Shown: positions 19,681-32,300 of the stretch, piece after piece
How the letters are laid out: each line of letters opens with the position of its first letter
Numbering within the stretch: the first letter of the stretch is position 1
Assembly: GCA_029718625.1 (NCBI GenBank)
Contig: CM056395.1
Location: forward strand, 27,095,939 to 27,159,938
Reading direction: 5' to 3'
Origin: Synaphobranchus kaupii
Taxonomy: Eukaryota > Chordata > Actinopteri > Anguilliformes > Synaphobranchidae
Length of the DNA stretch: 64,000 bases
Program-made: the position numbers and the translations under genes
The notes under the pieces: generated by a model
Databases searched by the model: none
Seen by the model: the letters and a program-made list of their open reading frames with translations, nothing else
What the model was told of the DNA's origin: nothing

Positions 19681-20429
19681 ATTATATGTTTTTTTGTGTT
19701 TGAAGAAGTTCTAAGCACCTGCTGGAATGCCCTGTTGATAATGTGATAAACCCTTCCACAGCCACAATGAAAATGCACATAGGTGGGCCGCCAAACCTCA
19801 GAGGTTGTCATAAAACATTCATAGATTCTTGCGCTCCTATTTTAAGTAAATATTTAGTCAATAAATCAAGATGGTACATGTAATATATTTGCAGATGCTT
19901 ATCTAGAGGGACTTAAAATGAAAGCGAATGTAAGTGTGTGTGTCTCCCATAGTGCCAGACCAGGTGAACAACATTCCCAGACCAGCAAGTCAGCGCAGCA
20001 TCAATGAAGTAACTTACACCAACATAGAACCATAACAAAAATTATAGATTCAAATAGCTAACATCCGCATCAATCTGAAATCACACAATGCCTATTTACA
20101 GGGCTGTAACGTTGTCCAAATTAAGCCTATTTGTGTCAAAGGACAAATTGTTCAAATACACAGTACACCCACATTCCACAAATGCCTTATATACATGAAT
20201 GTACAATGCAAAATGCACAGCAGTTTAGGCTACAAGGAGATATAAAAATATATACAATTTTATAAAAGAAAATTATTTTTTCAAATGACCAGAAAACTCC
20301 CATTCCAAATTGCTAAGGATATTGGGCATTTGGAATGAGATGTTTAAAGCTATCGACAGCGTGTTCCACAGAACGTGTAAGCGACAGTATGGTCTCAGGT
20401 CTCAGGTCTCAGGAACGTTGACAGCGTGA

Positions 20430-20528
20430 TCACGTGATCAGTGACGACAGCGATAGTCTGTATCATAACTTCCTGGTTATTGTCAAGCGTCGGTGTGTTT
20501 TGAGGAATCAAGAAATGCCTATCTACAG
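20430..20528 (+). promoter_or_regulatory. Possible non-coding first exon and promoter of herc3
   Basis: The ppm1k-herc3 spacer contains tgatcacgtgatca, with an E-box CACGTG at 20431-20436. A short segment follows, ending ctatctacag and then a good donor (gtaacg from 20529). herc3 coding begins after an acceptor at 26036, so a 5' exon must exist upstream. This position is a guess from donor quality and the motif; 5' transcript ends would decide. Confidence 0.3.
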
Positions 20529-22698
20529 GTAACGTTCATAAAGGCAGATCGCGCTGTTTTAAAGTATATTCGATTAATGTATGTGTGCGTCAAACTGTTC
20601 GTAACGAATTGGTATTGTACGTTACTCAGAGGAAAATTCAAGGAAGCCATCTCTCCAGCTGGCTTGGATGCTAGCTGGCTACTAACAGCTATCTTGCTAA
20701 CATGCAATATGGTTGTCATGTAGATGTAGTTCAGTTCTAACGTTATTTCAAGTCTTCTGACACCGATCAATTCACTGATCACGTCTCTCTCTCTAACGTT
20801 AACAGTAGTTTTTAAATGACGTGGACGTCGCTTGCTAGCTAAAGTATTTATTTATCTAACAACGCTAGTCAGCTAACGTTACTCTGTAACGTTCGGTCCT
20901 TATCAACTGTAAATGTGAGCTAATGTGAGCTAACTAGTCAGCAGGAATACACGAGAAACTAGCTGAGGGACGCAAAATCAGCTTCAGCAAGATGGAAATT
21001 ATGTAGCTGGATAACTAGCTAGCTAACGTTAGTCCTATCATGACAGTTGCACTGGTATTAATACATGTCGGCGGGTTGTTAATCGAAAGTTGCGCAGACA
21101 TTGCTACATGATATTAACGTAGCCTAAGGTTTGATATAACGTCAAATGTGAAATTAATGTTGCATGGCTGTCGTTTCCAGCTTGCCGATCTTATGTACTA
21201 CTACATAGATAAAGAAAGCTTTCACGACCATATAGGTAGACTATAGTACGTATCTAATTAGCTGTGTTAACAGAAAGCCATTTGGCTCTTGCATAGATTT
21301 CTTTGATTTTTGCATTCAGTCGAGGTGATAAGTCAAAGGCAAATGTTTGGGACTAGAAGATCGTGTTAGCTAAATTGGCTATCCTAGCTACCAGTGACGC
21401 GTTATGTCTCCTGACTCAAGCTGGCTAATCAAATAAAATTTCCGTGTGGTAGTGCAGCTCAGGGACTTTCTTCAGAAAGGTGTGTTTTCTGGTGGTATGC
21501 GCTGTTAAAAAAGCTTCATGGTTGCCAAGTTGCTTATCAAGCGTTTTGTTTAGGTTCTTCCTAAGAAGCAATAGCAATGTACTTCTCCAATTACGACAAA
21601 ATTGCCATGTGCAAAGTATTTAAATGACGAACTGTAATTGACACGTAAAATAATAGTGTCAACATCACTGCTTGTTCCACAGATGCGTAAAATAATTATA
21701 TAAAAATATGTATTTGTTTGTTCGTTTGGAAGATCATTAGTGGCTTTCTATCATGATGCGTCATGCCTCATGTCATCAAACACATTTTAAAAAGACATTT
21801 ATCCCTAGGAACAACCGGCTTAACATCCTGTGACGGAGAACACAGAGTCCCAGACCACAGGGTTCAGTTCTGTTCCCACAGTGACAAACAAATGGCCTTG
21901 CAAATTTCTCCTCTGTAGCTGTGCCTCTGACCTGCGTAGATCAGTGCCTGTGTGTCTTGGAGGTTACAGCTGACAGGTTGGGTGGCTCTTGTGCTACTAG
22001 GAAGAAACTGCCTTATTATAATACACATTTGAGGTTATCGTAATTATGATAACAATAAAAATAATAATCCTATCTGTAATTGGTGATGGGTTTGATTTGG
22101 AAATGAAACCACAAAAAAAAGTTATTGAAGACCTTTCAATTAAAACCACCTACATGCATCTTTTTGCATGATTTAGGCCTCACCCATAGCTGTTGAGTTT
22201 GAGTTTGCTGTGATTCTTCTTGAGTTTTTTCCCCCGTACAACATGGTTGTGCCTTGTTAACACCTATAATCGTGTTATGTGTCAGGTGGCTAGGAGCAGC
22301 GATAATTTTGATAATGCAATAACTGAGGAACACCTACAGTAAGAGGCGTGAGCAGATTTCAAGTAGGCTCGACATACCGTGCCAATTCGCTGCATGGTGT
22401 TGGGTTCCGTAAGGAGTGAGTGTTGAGATGGCTGGAAACTGCAGGATGCATTCTTTGTGTGGGCGTGTTCATGTGAGGAACTGCTAACCACCAATTGGAA
22501 AAAAATAAACATCCATTAATCCATTACATTCCTGTGCAGTTTCCTGTAGAACTGCAAAAATTAATTGCATTACAGTAAGCCGTTTATCTGTAGGGATGCA
22601 ATACTCGTAGAGCTACAGGAATTAATCGCGTTCCTGTAAGGCGTTTCCTGCAGAACTGCACAAAAGCGATGTGAAAGATGCAATGATAGAAGACGGTA

Positions 22699-23050
22699 GT
22701 ACCAAGGTAAACACACAGGTACACACAAGGTAGTGCCGAGGTAAACACACAGGTACACACAAGGTAGTGCCGAGGTAAACACACAGGTACACACAAGGTA
22801 GTGCCGAGGTAAACACACAGGTACACACAAGGTAGTGCCGAGGTAAACACACAGGTACACACAAGGTAGTGCCGAGGTAAACACACAGGTACACACAAGG
22901 TAGTGCCGAGGTAAACACACAGGTACACACAAGGTAGTGCCGAGGTAAACACACATGTACACAAGGTAATGCCGAGGTAAAAACACAGGTACACACAAGG
23001 TCGTGCCAAGGTAAACACACAGGTACACACAAGGTAGTGCCAAGTTAAAC
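22699..23050 (+). repeat. 34-base minisatellite in the herc3 5' intron
   Basis: About 10 copies of ggtagtgccgaggtaaacac followed by acaggtacacacaa. Copies are nearly identical at the left and diverge at the right. It creates overlapping open frames on the minus strand that are repeat artefacts. Confidence 0.95.
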
Positions 23051-23499
23051 ACACAGTGGATGCAGGTGAAAGCTGGTGTATTTGTTGAGCAAGGGCTTCC
23101 TCAAGCCATCTGAGTAAACCAAACTTTTTTGTTTGTTAGAGGTTTGTTATTAAAGGTTTTTTTTTTCCTGTTAATAACAATATATTTTCCCCTGGCAAAA
23201 TGCCTTCAAATGACCCTTCACAATAACATTCAAAATAACTTGTTTGCCTCTAAAGGACCACAGTGCTGCTCTCCACACCTCGACTGACTTTGTGGTTATT
23301 TACGCACCTCTTTCTTACCACACCGCGTGTGGAGCGCATTTACCGAAACTGGCATTCACTTCAAGTGTGGCACAGGTGACGTAACATCTCCCTGTGGTGG
23401 CGAATAAACAAAGAAACCGCACAAGTACTACCACAGAAGATATTTGATCCTTCCAGAAATCTTTTATTTTGAGGTGGTGATACCAGTCCCTGGTATATA

Positions 23500-24753
23500 C
23501 AGTCAAGCCGGAAAGTCTGCACTTATACACTACACACAATAGCCAATAATGACGAAGTGAAAACAGGTTTTTAGAAAATATGCAATTTTATTTTACTGAC
23601 AAAAATAGGTTATTTAGGGGTTACATATCTGTACACACCCTTAGCCTAATACTTGTCTGAGGTCCAGAGCGCTCTGGAGCAGGTTTTCTTCAAGGATCTC
23701 GGTGTACTTAGCTGTATTCATCTTTCCCTCTATCAGGACTAGTCGCCCCGTTCCCGTTGCTGGGAACATCCCCACATCATGATGCTGCCACCGCCATGCT
23801 TCACTGTAGGGATGGTATTAGCCAGGTGATGAGCGGTGCCTGGTTTCCTCCAGACGTGATGCTTGGTATTCAGGCCAAAAAGTTCAATTTTGGTTTCATC
23901 AGACCAGAGAATCGTGATTCTCATGGTTTGAGAGTCCTCTAGGTGCCTTTTGGCAAACTCCAAGCGGGCTGCGATGTGCCTTTTACTAAGGAGGGGCTTC
24001 CGTCTGGCCACTCTACCATAAAGGCCTGATTGGTGGAGTGCTGCCTGGATGGTTGATCTTCTGAAAGGTTCTCCCATCTCCACAAGGATACGCTGGAGCT
24101 CTGTCAGAGTGACCCTCGGGTTCCTGCTCACCTCCCTGGCCAAGGCCCGTCTTCCTGATTGCTCAATTTGGCCGGGCGGGCAGGTCTAGGAAGATTCTTG
24201 GTGGTTCCAAACTTCTTCCATTTACGAATGATGGTGGCCACTGTGCTCTTTGGGACCTGTAAAGCTGCAGAGATTTTTCCGTACCCTTCTCCAGATATAT
24301 GCCTTGACACAATCCTGTTTCTGAGGTCTGCAGATAATTCCTTTGACCCCATGGCTTGGAGTTTGCTCTGACATGCACTGTCAACTGTGGGACCTTATAT
24401 AGGCAGGTGTTGGCAATCCCCAATCATGTCCAATCAATTGAATTTATCACAGGGGGACTCCAATTAAGTTGTAGAAACATCTCAAGCAGTATCAGTGGAA
24501 ACAAAATGCACCTCAGCTCACTTTTGGGTATCATATCAAACGGTGTGCACACTTGTGTACATATCATATTTTACATTTTGATTTTTAATAAATTAGCACA
24601 AATGTCTAAAAACCTGTTTTCACTTTGTCATTATGGGCTATTTTGTGTAGAATTTTGAGACAAAAAATGAACTCAATCTATTGTAGAATATGTCTGTAAC
24701 GTAATAAAACGTGGAGAAGGTGAAAGGGGTGTGCAGACTTTCCGGCTTGACTG
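23500..24753 (-). mobile_element. Internally deleted Tc1 transposon in the herc3 5' intron
   Basis: Ends are cagtcaagccggaaagtctg (23500 on) and its inverse (to 24753), flanked by TA. Minus strand 24352-24128 encodes a helix-turn-helix start (MGSKELSADLRNRIVSRH, STVATIIRKWKKFG). In another frame, 24143-23739 continues with [31 protein letters not shown] and [12 protein letters not shown], then GGGSIMMWG. The segment with the second catalytic Asp and the Glu is missing, so it cannot encode an active enzyme. The terminal repeats look well preserved. Confidence 0.88.
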
Positions 24754-26036
24754 TATTTTTGCACAGTGCACACGGGTGATTAAATGAATGCATTCATATA
24801 ACAGTGAGGATTCTGGGATCTGTACAGTATTCACTCTGAAGCCGTGCTAGGATGCTGATGTAATTATGGGCTGTGGTTGAATGCATAGAGTGGTGTCTCC
24901 GTGTCAGGACCTCACATCATGATTGCATCAGCAGCCTCGTCACTGCTGTCTTTGACCCGTTTGATGTTTACACATGCCATGGCAGGAGAGGAGAGAGAAA
25001 GAAGCTTTTACCTTGTGCTTTGTTTATCACAGATGGTGATGGCGTCGGCCTTCCAAATGCATACAATTTAAAAGGCGCACGGAGGCCAGCACTCCAATGA
25101 TTAATCAAGCAAGAGATTTAAACTTATAATAGTTTTATTTTTGTTTCAAGGCGGGCATGTTTCGGCTCATGCTGGAGAGCAGGGAATCATCACTGTTCCA
25201 TATGAATTATAGATATGATCTATGAACGTAACTGAAAGAACTTAAATGAGTTGTGTATCTGAAAAAAAATTTTTACATTGGTTTTTCAGATAAAACTGTG
25301 ACCTTATACGCCCATTCCTTTTCATAAAGTACTATGCACTAATGACTTTATATACTCTCGGAGCATTTTTATAGTCCGTATGGAAAATGTTGATCATGAT
25401 ACCTTGCACCTTAACATAGCGTAACATTTTTTTAAATCTGTAAACATATCAATGGACCGATAACTGTATGGATACGTGGATCCTCAAGAGGGAAGTTGTA
25501 TGATGTATTGGCTTGTCAATGTTTTGCGCACAGCTGTGGGTACGCGTGAGAGCTGGGTGATCTTGTGTTGGTTGGCTTTGATCGCAGTACCAAGCTGAAG
25601 CACTCCAGCAGGTTGTCTCTGCCCTTTGACCTTGTCTCTCATGTTCAGCCGGCTCTTGGACTCGCTCCAGGGGATTGTGGTCAGGCAGGAGGACGTGGAG
25701 TTACTTAAGCAGGATTACAGGAGCAGGGCTTTATTGAAATGTGCTAAAGGGTTCTTCATCCTTACATAGCACATCAGCGCTTCCACTCTCAGAAATGTAA
25801 TGACAATTTTGAAAAAGTAATTTTGGAGTCTCAAAGTGGCTTTTAACGGTGAGGGTGGGGGAGCTCACCTGAGCAATGTGTAAGTCCCCACCTGGGTGAC
25901 GCATGATGGCAGCCATGTTGTGCCGGGATGATGTTTCCCACCCATCAACTGAAGACAGAGGGAACTTCAAGGCAGTTAAACCAAATGAAAGTCATGTGGT
26001 GGAACTCACAAGCGGTCTCTCTCCCGTCCCCCGCAG

Positions 26037-26325
26037 AGTTCCGTGCGGGTCTGAGCCGAGCCGGCGCCCCCGGGTAGTGTGACGAGGCGCTGCGCGGAGA
26101 TGTTGTGGTGCTGGGGCAGCACGGCGGACGGGCAGCTGGGCATCGGCGACGGCGAGAGCTCGGTCCGCGAGCCGCGTACCTGCCGGGTCTTCAGAGGCAG
26201 AGGGCTGAAGGAGGTGGCCTGCGGACGGCAGCACTCCCTGTTCCTGTTGCATGATGGGAGCGTTTACACCTGCGGCTCAAACAGCTGTGGGCAGCTGGGC
26301 ACTGACAAGGCTGGAGGGATCCCAG
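26037..26325 (+). CDS. herc3: herc3 first coding exon and start site
   Basis: The acceptor cccccgcag ends at 26036. The ATG at 26100-26102 opens [18 protein letters not shown], matching the MLCWG start of HERC3 and HERC4, so I chose it. An in-frame GTG 21 bases earlier has no family support. The 63 bases before the ATG are GC-rich 5' UTR spliced from an upstream exon. Coding ends at 26325. Confidence 0.85.
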
Positions 26326-29300
26326 GTATGACATCACCATCTACCCACAGTGCACTGCGGTATAACTCTCAGATAGGTCTGTTTCTCTGACAGGCTGGGT
26401 TGCCTTTTAAAGATCATCAAAATAGCGAGATTTACCCCCCCAAGTAAATAGTTTAATACAATTATAGATAAAGGGCTTTATGTATTATCTTTTTAGTGTC
26501 TTTTCTTTTTCTTTTATTAATTAAGCAACTAAACAACATCAACCCTGCACAGCTAGAGACGTGTAACTGTGCACAGAAGCTAGTTTAAGAGCGTGCTAGT
26601 TGAAGACATGATGTCTGTATGTGAAACGTGGTGAGGAGGATGCTGGGTATTTGCTCTGTCTGCAGATCAGAGCAGGTGGTATGACAGCTTTACAGCACAT
26701 TACTCCTGGCTCTTAGCATAGATCCTGTAATCTCAGGAAAAACACAGGGCGCTCGAGGGAGGTGCTATTTCCAGATCGATCTTTGCATGTACCGTAATGA
26801 CATTACAGGTAAGTATTTGAAAGTATTTTGTTATGGTCCCAGTGAAAATACTTTCCTGTAAAAAAAATATACTGCATACTTAGAAAAAATAAGTAAAACA
26901 ATACTGTTAAAGCAGAAAAAAAAGCATGAAGCATACAAAAAAGATTTAATAGATTTAAGATTTACCTGAACCAGGCTCTTAATTCAGTGTTTTACTCGAG
27001 AGGTCCCTAGTTATCCGTGTAACTTACTTGGTTTGATGGATCGATTACCTTCTGCCCAACGATTGCGTAGCAGCAAACCAGCGTTGAACCCTGCCAGAGA
27101 GCTAGGGCGGAAGCAACTCGGGAGCTCACCATCTGGTTAACGTTGACTAATCTGTGGCTCAGATACAGAACCTGGCTGGCGTAGTAGAGGGTTTCCATGG
27201 TAACACTGGAACATGGAGCACCCAGGCAGCTATTCGAACAACCGGCGTGGAATGGCGCTTGGACACGCTTCAGTTGGCAGCACAGGGCAGCATTGTATGT
27301 TTCCGGCCGCCGTCCTCTCTAGTTGAGGAAAAAGGGTGTGTGAACGCCGCGTTTGCCCGATTGCGTAAAAAGGGAGCTCAGGGTCGGTGTGTTTGGCCTC
27401 CCTCCCTCAGAGCTGGTGGGGGCCCTGGACGCCCAGAAGATCGCGGGCGTGGCATGTGGGCGGGCCCACTCCGTGGCGGTGAACGAGCAGGGCCAGGTGT
27501 TCACCTGGGGGGCCGGCGGCGGGGGGCAGCTGGGCCTCGGGACAGTGGAAGAGGCGGTCAGAGTACCGAGGTGAGCCAACGGCGCCCGACTCTTTCACCA
27601 CGCAGGTGAAATGCAGCGTTCGCACTGCGAATCCACAGGCTACGCTGGTCAGTCCCAGCATGCATTTCTCCTGTGGAGATTATACCTCAGTGTCTTGATT
27701 TGAATGTGGAAGCATCTCCCCACTAAAGGACCCACTTTAGCATCATGGTTATTTTACTATGGCCGGCTGTATAATAAGCTTTCCTGTCTCCTGTTACAGA
27801 CAGTGGGTCTGTTAATGAATGCCAAATTTTATTATACTCCATCATATTTCTACTTACCAAACTCAAGGCCTACATGGAGGCTGGCCTCCTATCTAACTAG
27901 CGTATGGTCTGGCATAAGGAGGGAAGTACATCATTTCATTGATTTTGTACATTGGATTGTGTTTTTTCTTGTGATTTCTCCTAAGCTCTTTAAATAGATC
28001 TAGTAGACCTAGTATATACTTGTTCTTTGTTTGAGCGAATGGATTCCTTGTCTCTTTCCAACTTTTAGGTTGATTAAAAAGCTGTGTGAACATCGAATTT
28101 CTCAAGTCATGTGCGGCAACCACCACTGTATAGCACTTTCTAAAGGTAGGAAACCAGGCCTGTATTTCAGTCCTCCTCAGTGACATCATATAAACCATTT
28201 TATGCTTTTGCATGACAGCCGTGATATGTCTAACTGCTCTTATACAGGAGAGGTTATGCATTTAAATAGACATGATATGAGCTTATGCATGTGTATTCCG
28301 ATATGATTTCAGGTAATGCATTTTTAATGGTAATGATATGAGGCCATGTATATGTATAAAGATTTGATATAAGGTTATGCATTTAAATAGACGTGAGTTT
28401 ATGCATATTTATTCAGATATGAGTTTATGCATATGTATTCAGATATGAGTTTATGCATATGTATTCAGATATGAGTTTATGCATATGTATTCAGATATGA
28501 GTTTATGCATATGTATTCAGATGTGATTTGACGTCATGCTTTTTTAATAATAATGATAATGATGTGAGGTTTTGTATAGATGCACAGATATGATGTGAGG
28601 TTTTGTATAGATGCACAGATATGATGTGAGGTTATGTATAGATGCACAGATATGATGTGAGGTTTTGTATAGGTGCACAGATATGATGTGAGGTTATGTA
28701 TAGGTGCACAGATATGATATAAGGTTATGTATAGGTGCACAGATATGATATAAGGTTATGTATAGGTGCACAGATATGATGTGAGGTTTTGTATAGGTGC
28801 ACAGATATGATGTGAGGTTTTGTATAGATGCACAGATATGATGTGAGGTTTTGTATAGCTGCACAGATATGATGTGAGGTTATGTATAGGTGCACAGATA
28901 TGATGTGAGGTTTTGTATAGATGCACAGATATGATGTGAGGTTTTGTATAGCTGCACAGATATGATGTGAGGTTATGTATAGGTGCACAGATATGATGTG
29001 AGGTTTTGTATAGGTGCACAGATATGATATAAGGTTATGTATAGGTGCACAGATATGATATAAGGTTATGTATAGGTGCACAGATATGATGTGAGGTTTT
29101 GTATAGGTGCACAGATATGATGTGAGGTTTTGTATAGCTGCACAGATATGATGTGAGGTTTTGTATAGATGCACAGATATGATGTGAGGTTTTGTATAGG
29201 TGCACAGATATGATGTGAGGTTTTGTATAGCTGCACAGATATGATGTGAGGTTTTGTATAGGTGCACAGATATGATGTGAGGTTTTGTATAGGTGCACAG

Positions 29301-32300
29301 ATATGATGTGAGGTTTTGTATAGATGCACAGATATGATGTGAGGTTATGTATAGGTGCACAGATATGATGTGAGGTTTTGTATAGCTGCACAGATATGAT
29401 GTGAGGTTATGTATAGGTGCACAGATATGATGTGAGGTTTTGTATAGCTGCACAGATATGATGTGAGGTTATGTATAGGTGCACAGATATGATGTGAGGT
29501 TTTGTATAGCTGCACAGATATGATGTGAGGTTATGTATAGGTGCACAGATATGATGTGAGGTTTTGTATAGCTGCACAGATATGATGTGAGGTTATGTAT
29601 AGGTGCACAGATATGATTTGAGGTTTTGTACCTACACAGATATGATATAAGGTTATGTATAGCTGCACAGATATGATGTGAGGTTTTGTATAGCTGCACA
29701 GATATGATGTGAGGTTTTGTATAGGTGCACAGATGTGATGTGAGGTTTTGTATAGGTGCACAGATATGATTTGAGGTTTTGTACCTACACAGATATGATA
29801 TAAGGTTATGTATAGCTGCACAGATATGATGTGAGGTTTTGTATAGCTGCACAGATATGATGTGAGGTTTTGTATAGGTGCACAGATATGATATGACGTT
29901 TTGTATATGTGCACAGATATGATATGACGTTTTGTATATGTGCACAGATATAATATGACGTTTTGTATTCTCCTGCTCTCTCATCAGACGGACAGCTGTT
30001 CACATGGGGTCAGAACTCCAGCGGGCAGCTGGGTTTGGGGATGGGGAAGTCCTGCTGTCTGTCTCCGCAGCCCCTCAAGTCGCTATCGGGGATCCCCCTG
30101 TCGCAGATCTCCGCTGGGGGGGACCACAGCTTCGCCCTGTCCCTCTCTGGGGCCGTTTTTGGGTGGGGGAAGAACGGCGTGGGACAGTTAGGCCTGAACG
30201 ACGAACAGGGTCAGAGTCAAAACCGCCATCGCGCCAACGTTTACGGAAGCTTGGCCATTATCGGCATCTTTTTAAAAGAATGCATGCGCAGTATCGATGT
30301 TTATTTATTATGGTGCAGAGTGCAGACCTTTTTATGGTTTTGTGGCTGTCACCATAAAACCGTAATAATCAAAACCTTTGCCTGTTATCGACCATTTCAT
30401 AGATGGGTTTAAAAATGTGTTTAACGTGAAAGACACCAAGATGACTGTGTTCTTTCTTTTGAGTAATTAATTTGTATTTATTTTTACAAGGGGTTTGGCC
30501 TAATTTGAAGTATATTTAGTGACTTACTCTTGTTGCAATTTCATCATGTGATTTTCACTTCTTGAGTCCGGTCTGCTTTCAGGAAAGTGAAGGTTTATAG
30601 AAAGAGGGAGCTTGTATTTATGCATTTGGCAGTGCGTTAAGTCAATAGCTAACGCTAATGCATTCAGCCGCACATGAAAAACAAAACTGCAATTTGGTGA
30701 ACTTGGGCTGCACGGTCGATCCTGTAAATTGTGGTCTCTGTGAGTTTTTGTAAATGGGTAAGTGCTGTATTAGGCTCTGTGAGTTTTTGTAAATGGGTAA
30801 GTGCCGTATTAGGCTCTGTGAGTTTTTGTAAATGGGTAAGTGCCGTATTAGGCTCTGTGAGTTTTTGTAAATGGGTAAGTGCCGTATTAGGCTCTGTGAG
30901 TTTTTGTAAATGGGTAAGTGCCGTATTAGGCTCTGTGAGTTTTTGTAAATGGGTAAGTGCCGTATTAGGCTCTGTGAGTTTTTGTAAATGGGTAAGTGCC
31001 GTATTAGGCTCTGTGAGTTTTTGTAAATGGGTAAGTGCCGTATTAGGCTCTGTGAGTTTTTGTAAATGGGTAAGTGCCGTATTAGGCTCTGTGAGTTTTT
31101 GTAAATGGGTAAGTGCCGTATTAGGCTTTGTGAGTGTGAAAGGCCACCTGCTGTGAGTAAAACATCCGTCCGTTGTGCTTCTCCACAGACCGTGCCGTTC
31201 CCTGCCACATAAAGTTTCTGAGAACGCAGAAAGTAGTTTACATCAGCTGTGGAGAACGGCACACGGCTGCCCTGACCAAGGTAGGCTCAGGTCTTTAATA
31301 TTTGCACATAGTCTTCTTCACAAGTCTTTTTATCGGAGACTGCCGGGTAAAAAAATAAATAAAAATAAAAGTAAATTACGGCACTCTTGCTTTTTATTAA
31401 ATTTTTTTGCTTCATATTCTCTCTAAGCACTAAGTTCTTCTCCTCGTCGAATGCTATCCAGGGCCCATATCCATAGAGTATCTTAGAAGAGGAATTGGGT
31501 ACAAACGGTATGAATCACGCACCATCTATTTGGTATGACTGTTTCCTCATTAGCTGGGATGAATGGAGGAAAACATCATTATTGCCGTGTGTTTGAGGCG
31601 TAAAAATAAACCGGTTACTCCCCTGTGAGAGGGAAGGTGTGAAATAACTACCTCCCACCTCCTCTGTCTGAGGTAGGAATTCCTGCGCGTCTAAATTTGT
31701 TTTTAACCTCATTCCTAGGGTTAAGTCTGAGAAACTCTAACACAGGGTGTGAAATGAACACCCGCCACCAGACCAATGATAGCAAAATTTTTATTGTGGC
31801 TGGTAAGATTTTGTACTCTAGCAGGTAACCAGCCAGGTTGTGTTGTATTATAAAATGTAATGTGGCTGGTAAAATGTTGAAAATGTATTGGGCCACTCTG
31901 GGTGAAAAAGTAGGGTGGCAGTGTAGTATAATGGGTAAGGAACTGGGTTTGAACCGAAAGGTTTCAGGTTCGATTCCCAACTAGGACACTGCCGTTGTAC
32001 CCTTGAGCAAGGTACTTCACCTGCATTGCTTCAGCATATATCCAGCTGTATAAATGGATACTATGTAAAAAATTCTTTAAAAGTTGTGTACGTCGCTCTG
32101 GATAAGAGCGTCTGCTAAATGCCTGTAATGTAATGTAAAAAGTAAATTTCATGCCCTGTTTATGATTACGGGTTGGGATTTGTGGTGCTCTGGGAGTCGT
32201 TGTGTGTGCGGGGTGGGTGACGCAGGACCCCCGTCCTCCCTGTCTGTCTCCGGCAGGACGGGGGCCTGTTCACGTTTGGGGACGGCTCTCAGGGACAGCT

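Larger units (their letters stand above)
16706..20429. other. ppm1k-herc3 divergent spacer
   Basis: Should contain the ppm1k promoter and 5' non-coding exon, which I cannot place. Contents seen: the inverted repeat at 17183-17222, a SINE tail at 18010-18112 and a non-LTR fragment at 18905-19680. No conserved coding exon is visible. Confidence 0.45.
20529..26036 (+). other. Putative long 5' intron of herc3
   Basis: About 5.5 kb without conserved coding exons. It contains a 34-base minisatellite (22699-23050), a deleted Tc1 transposon (23500-24753) and, near 25050-25200, a segment resembling the 'gccgaaacatgcccgcc' class of teleost repeats on the minus strand. Otherwise it is AT-rich and I see nothing further. 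Confidence 0.4.

Noticed and set aside
26079..26099. Upstream GTG start for herc3
   Set aside because: Eukaryotic ATG at 26100 matches the conserved family N-terminus.
28534..29984. Several long minus-strand open frames (up to 242 codons) rich in HIICAPI/YTKPHI repeats
   Set aside because: They are translations of the 31-base minisatellite. No start context, no family, and equivalent frames appear in all phases.
30642..31262. Open frames of 206 (minus) and 141 (plus) codons with 13-residue repeats
   Set aside because: The 39-base unit is a multiple of three, so any stop-free phase stays open. Intronic in herc3.
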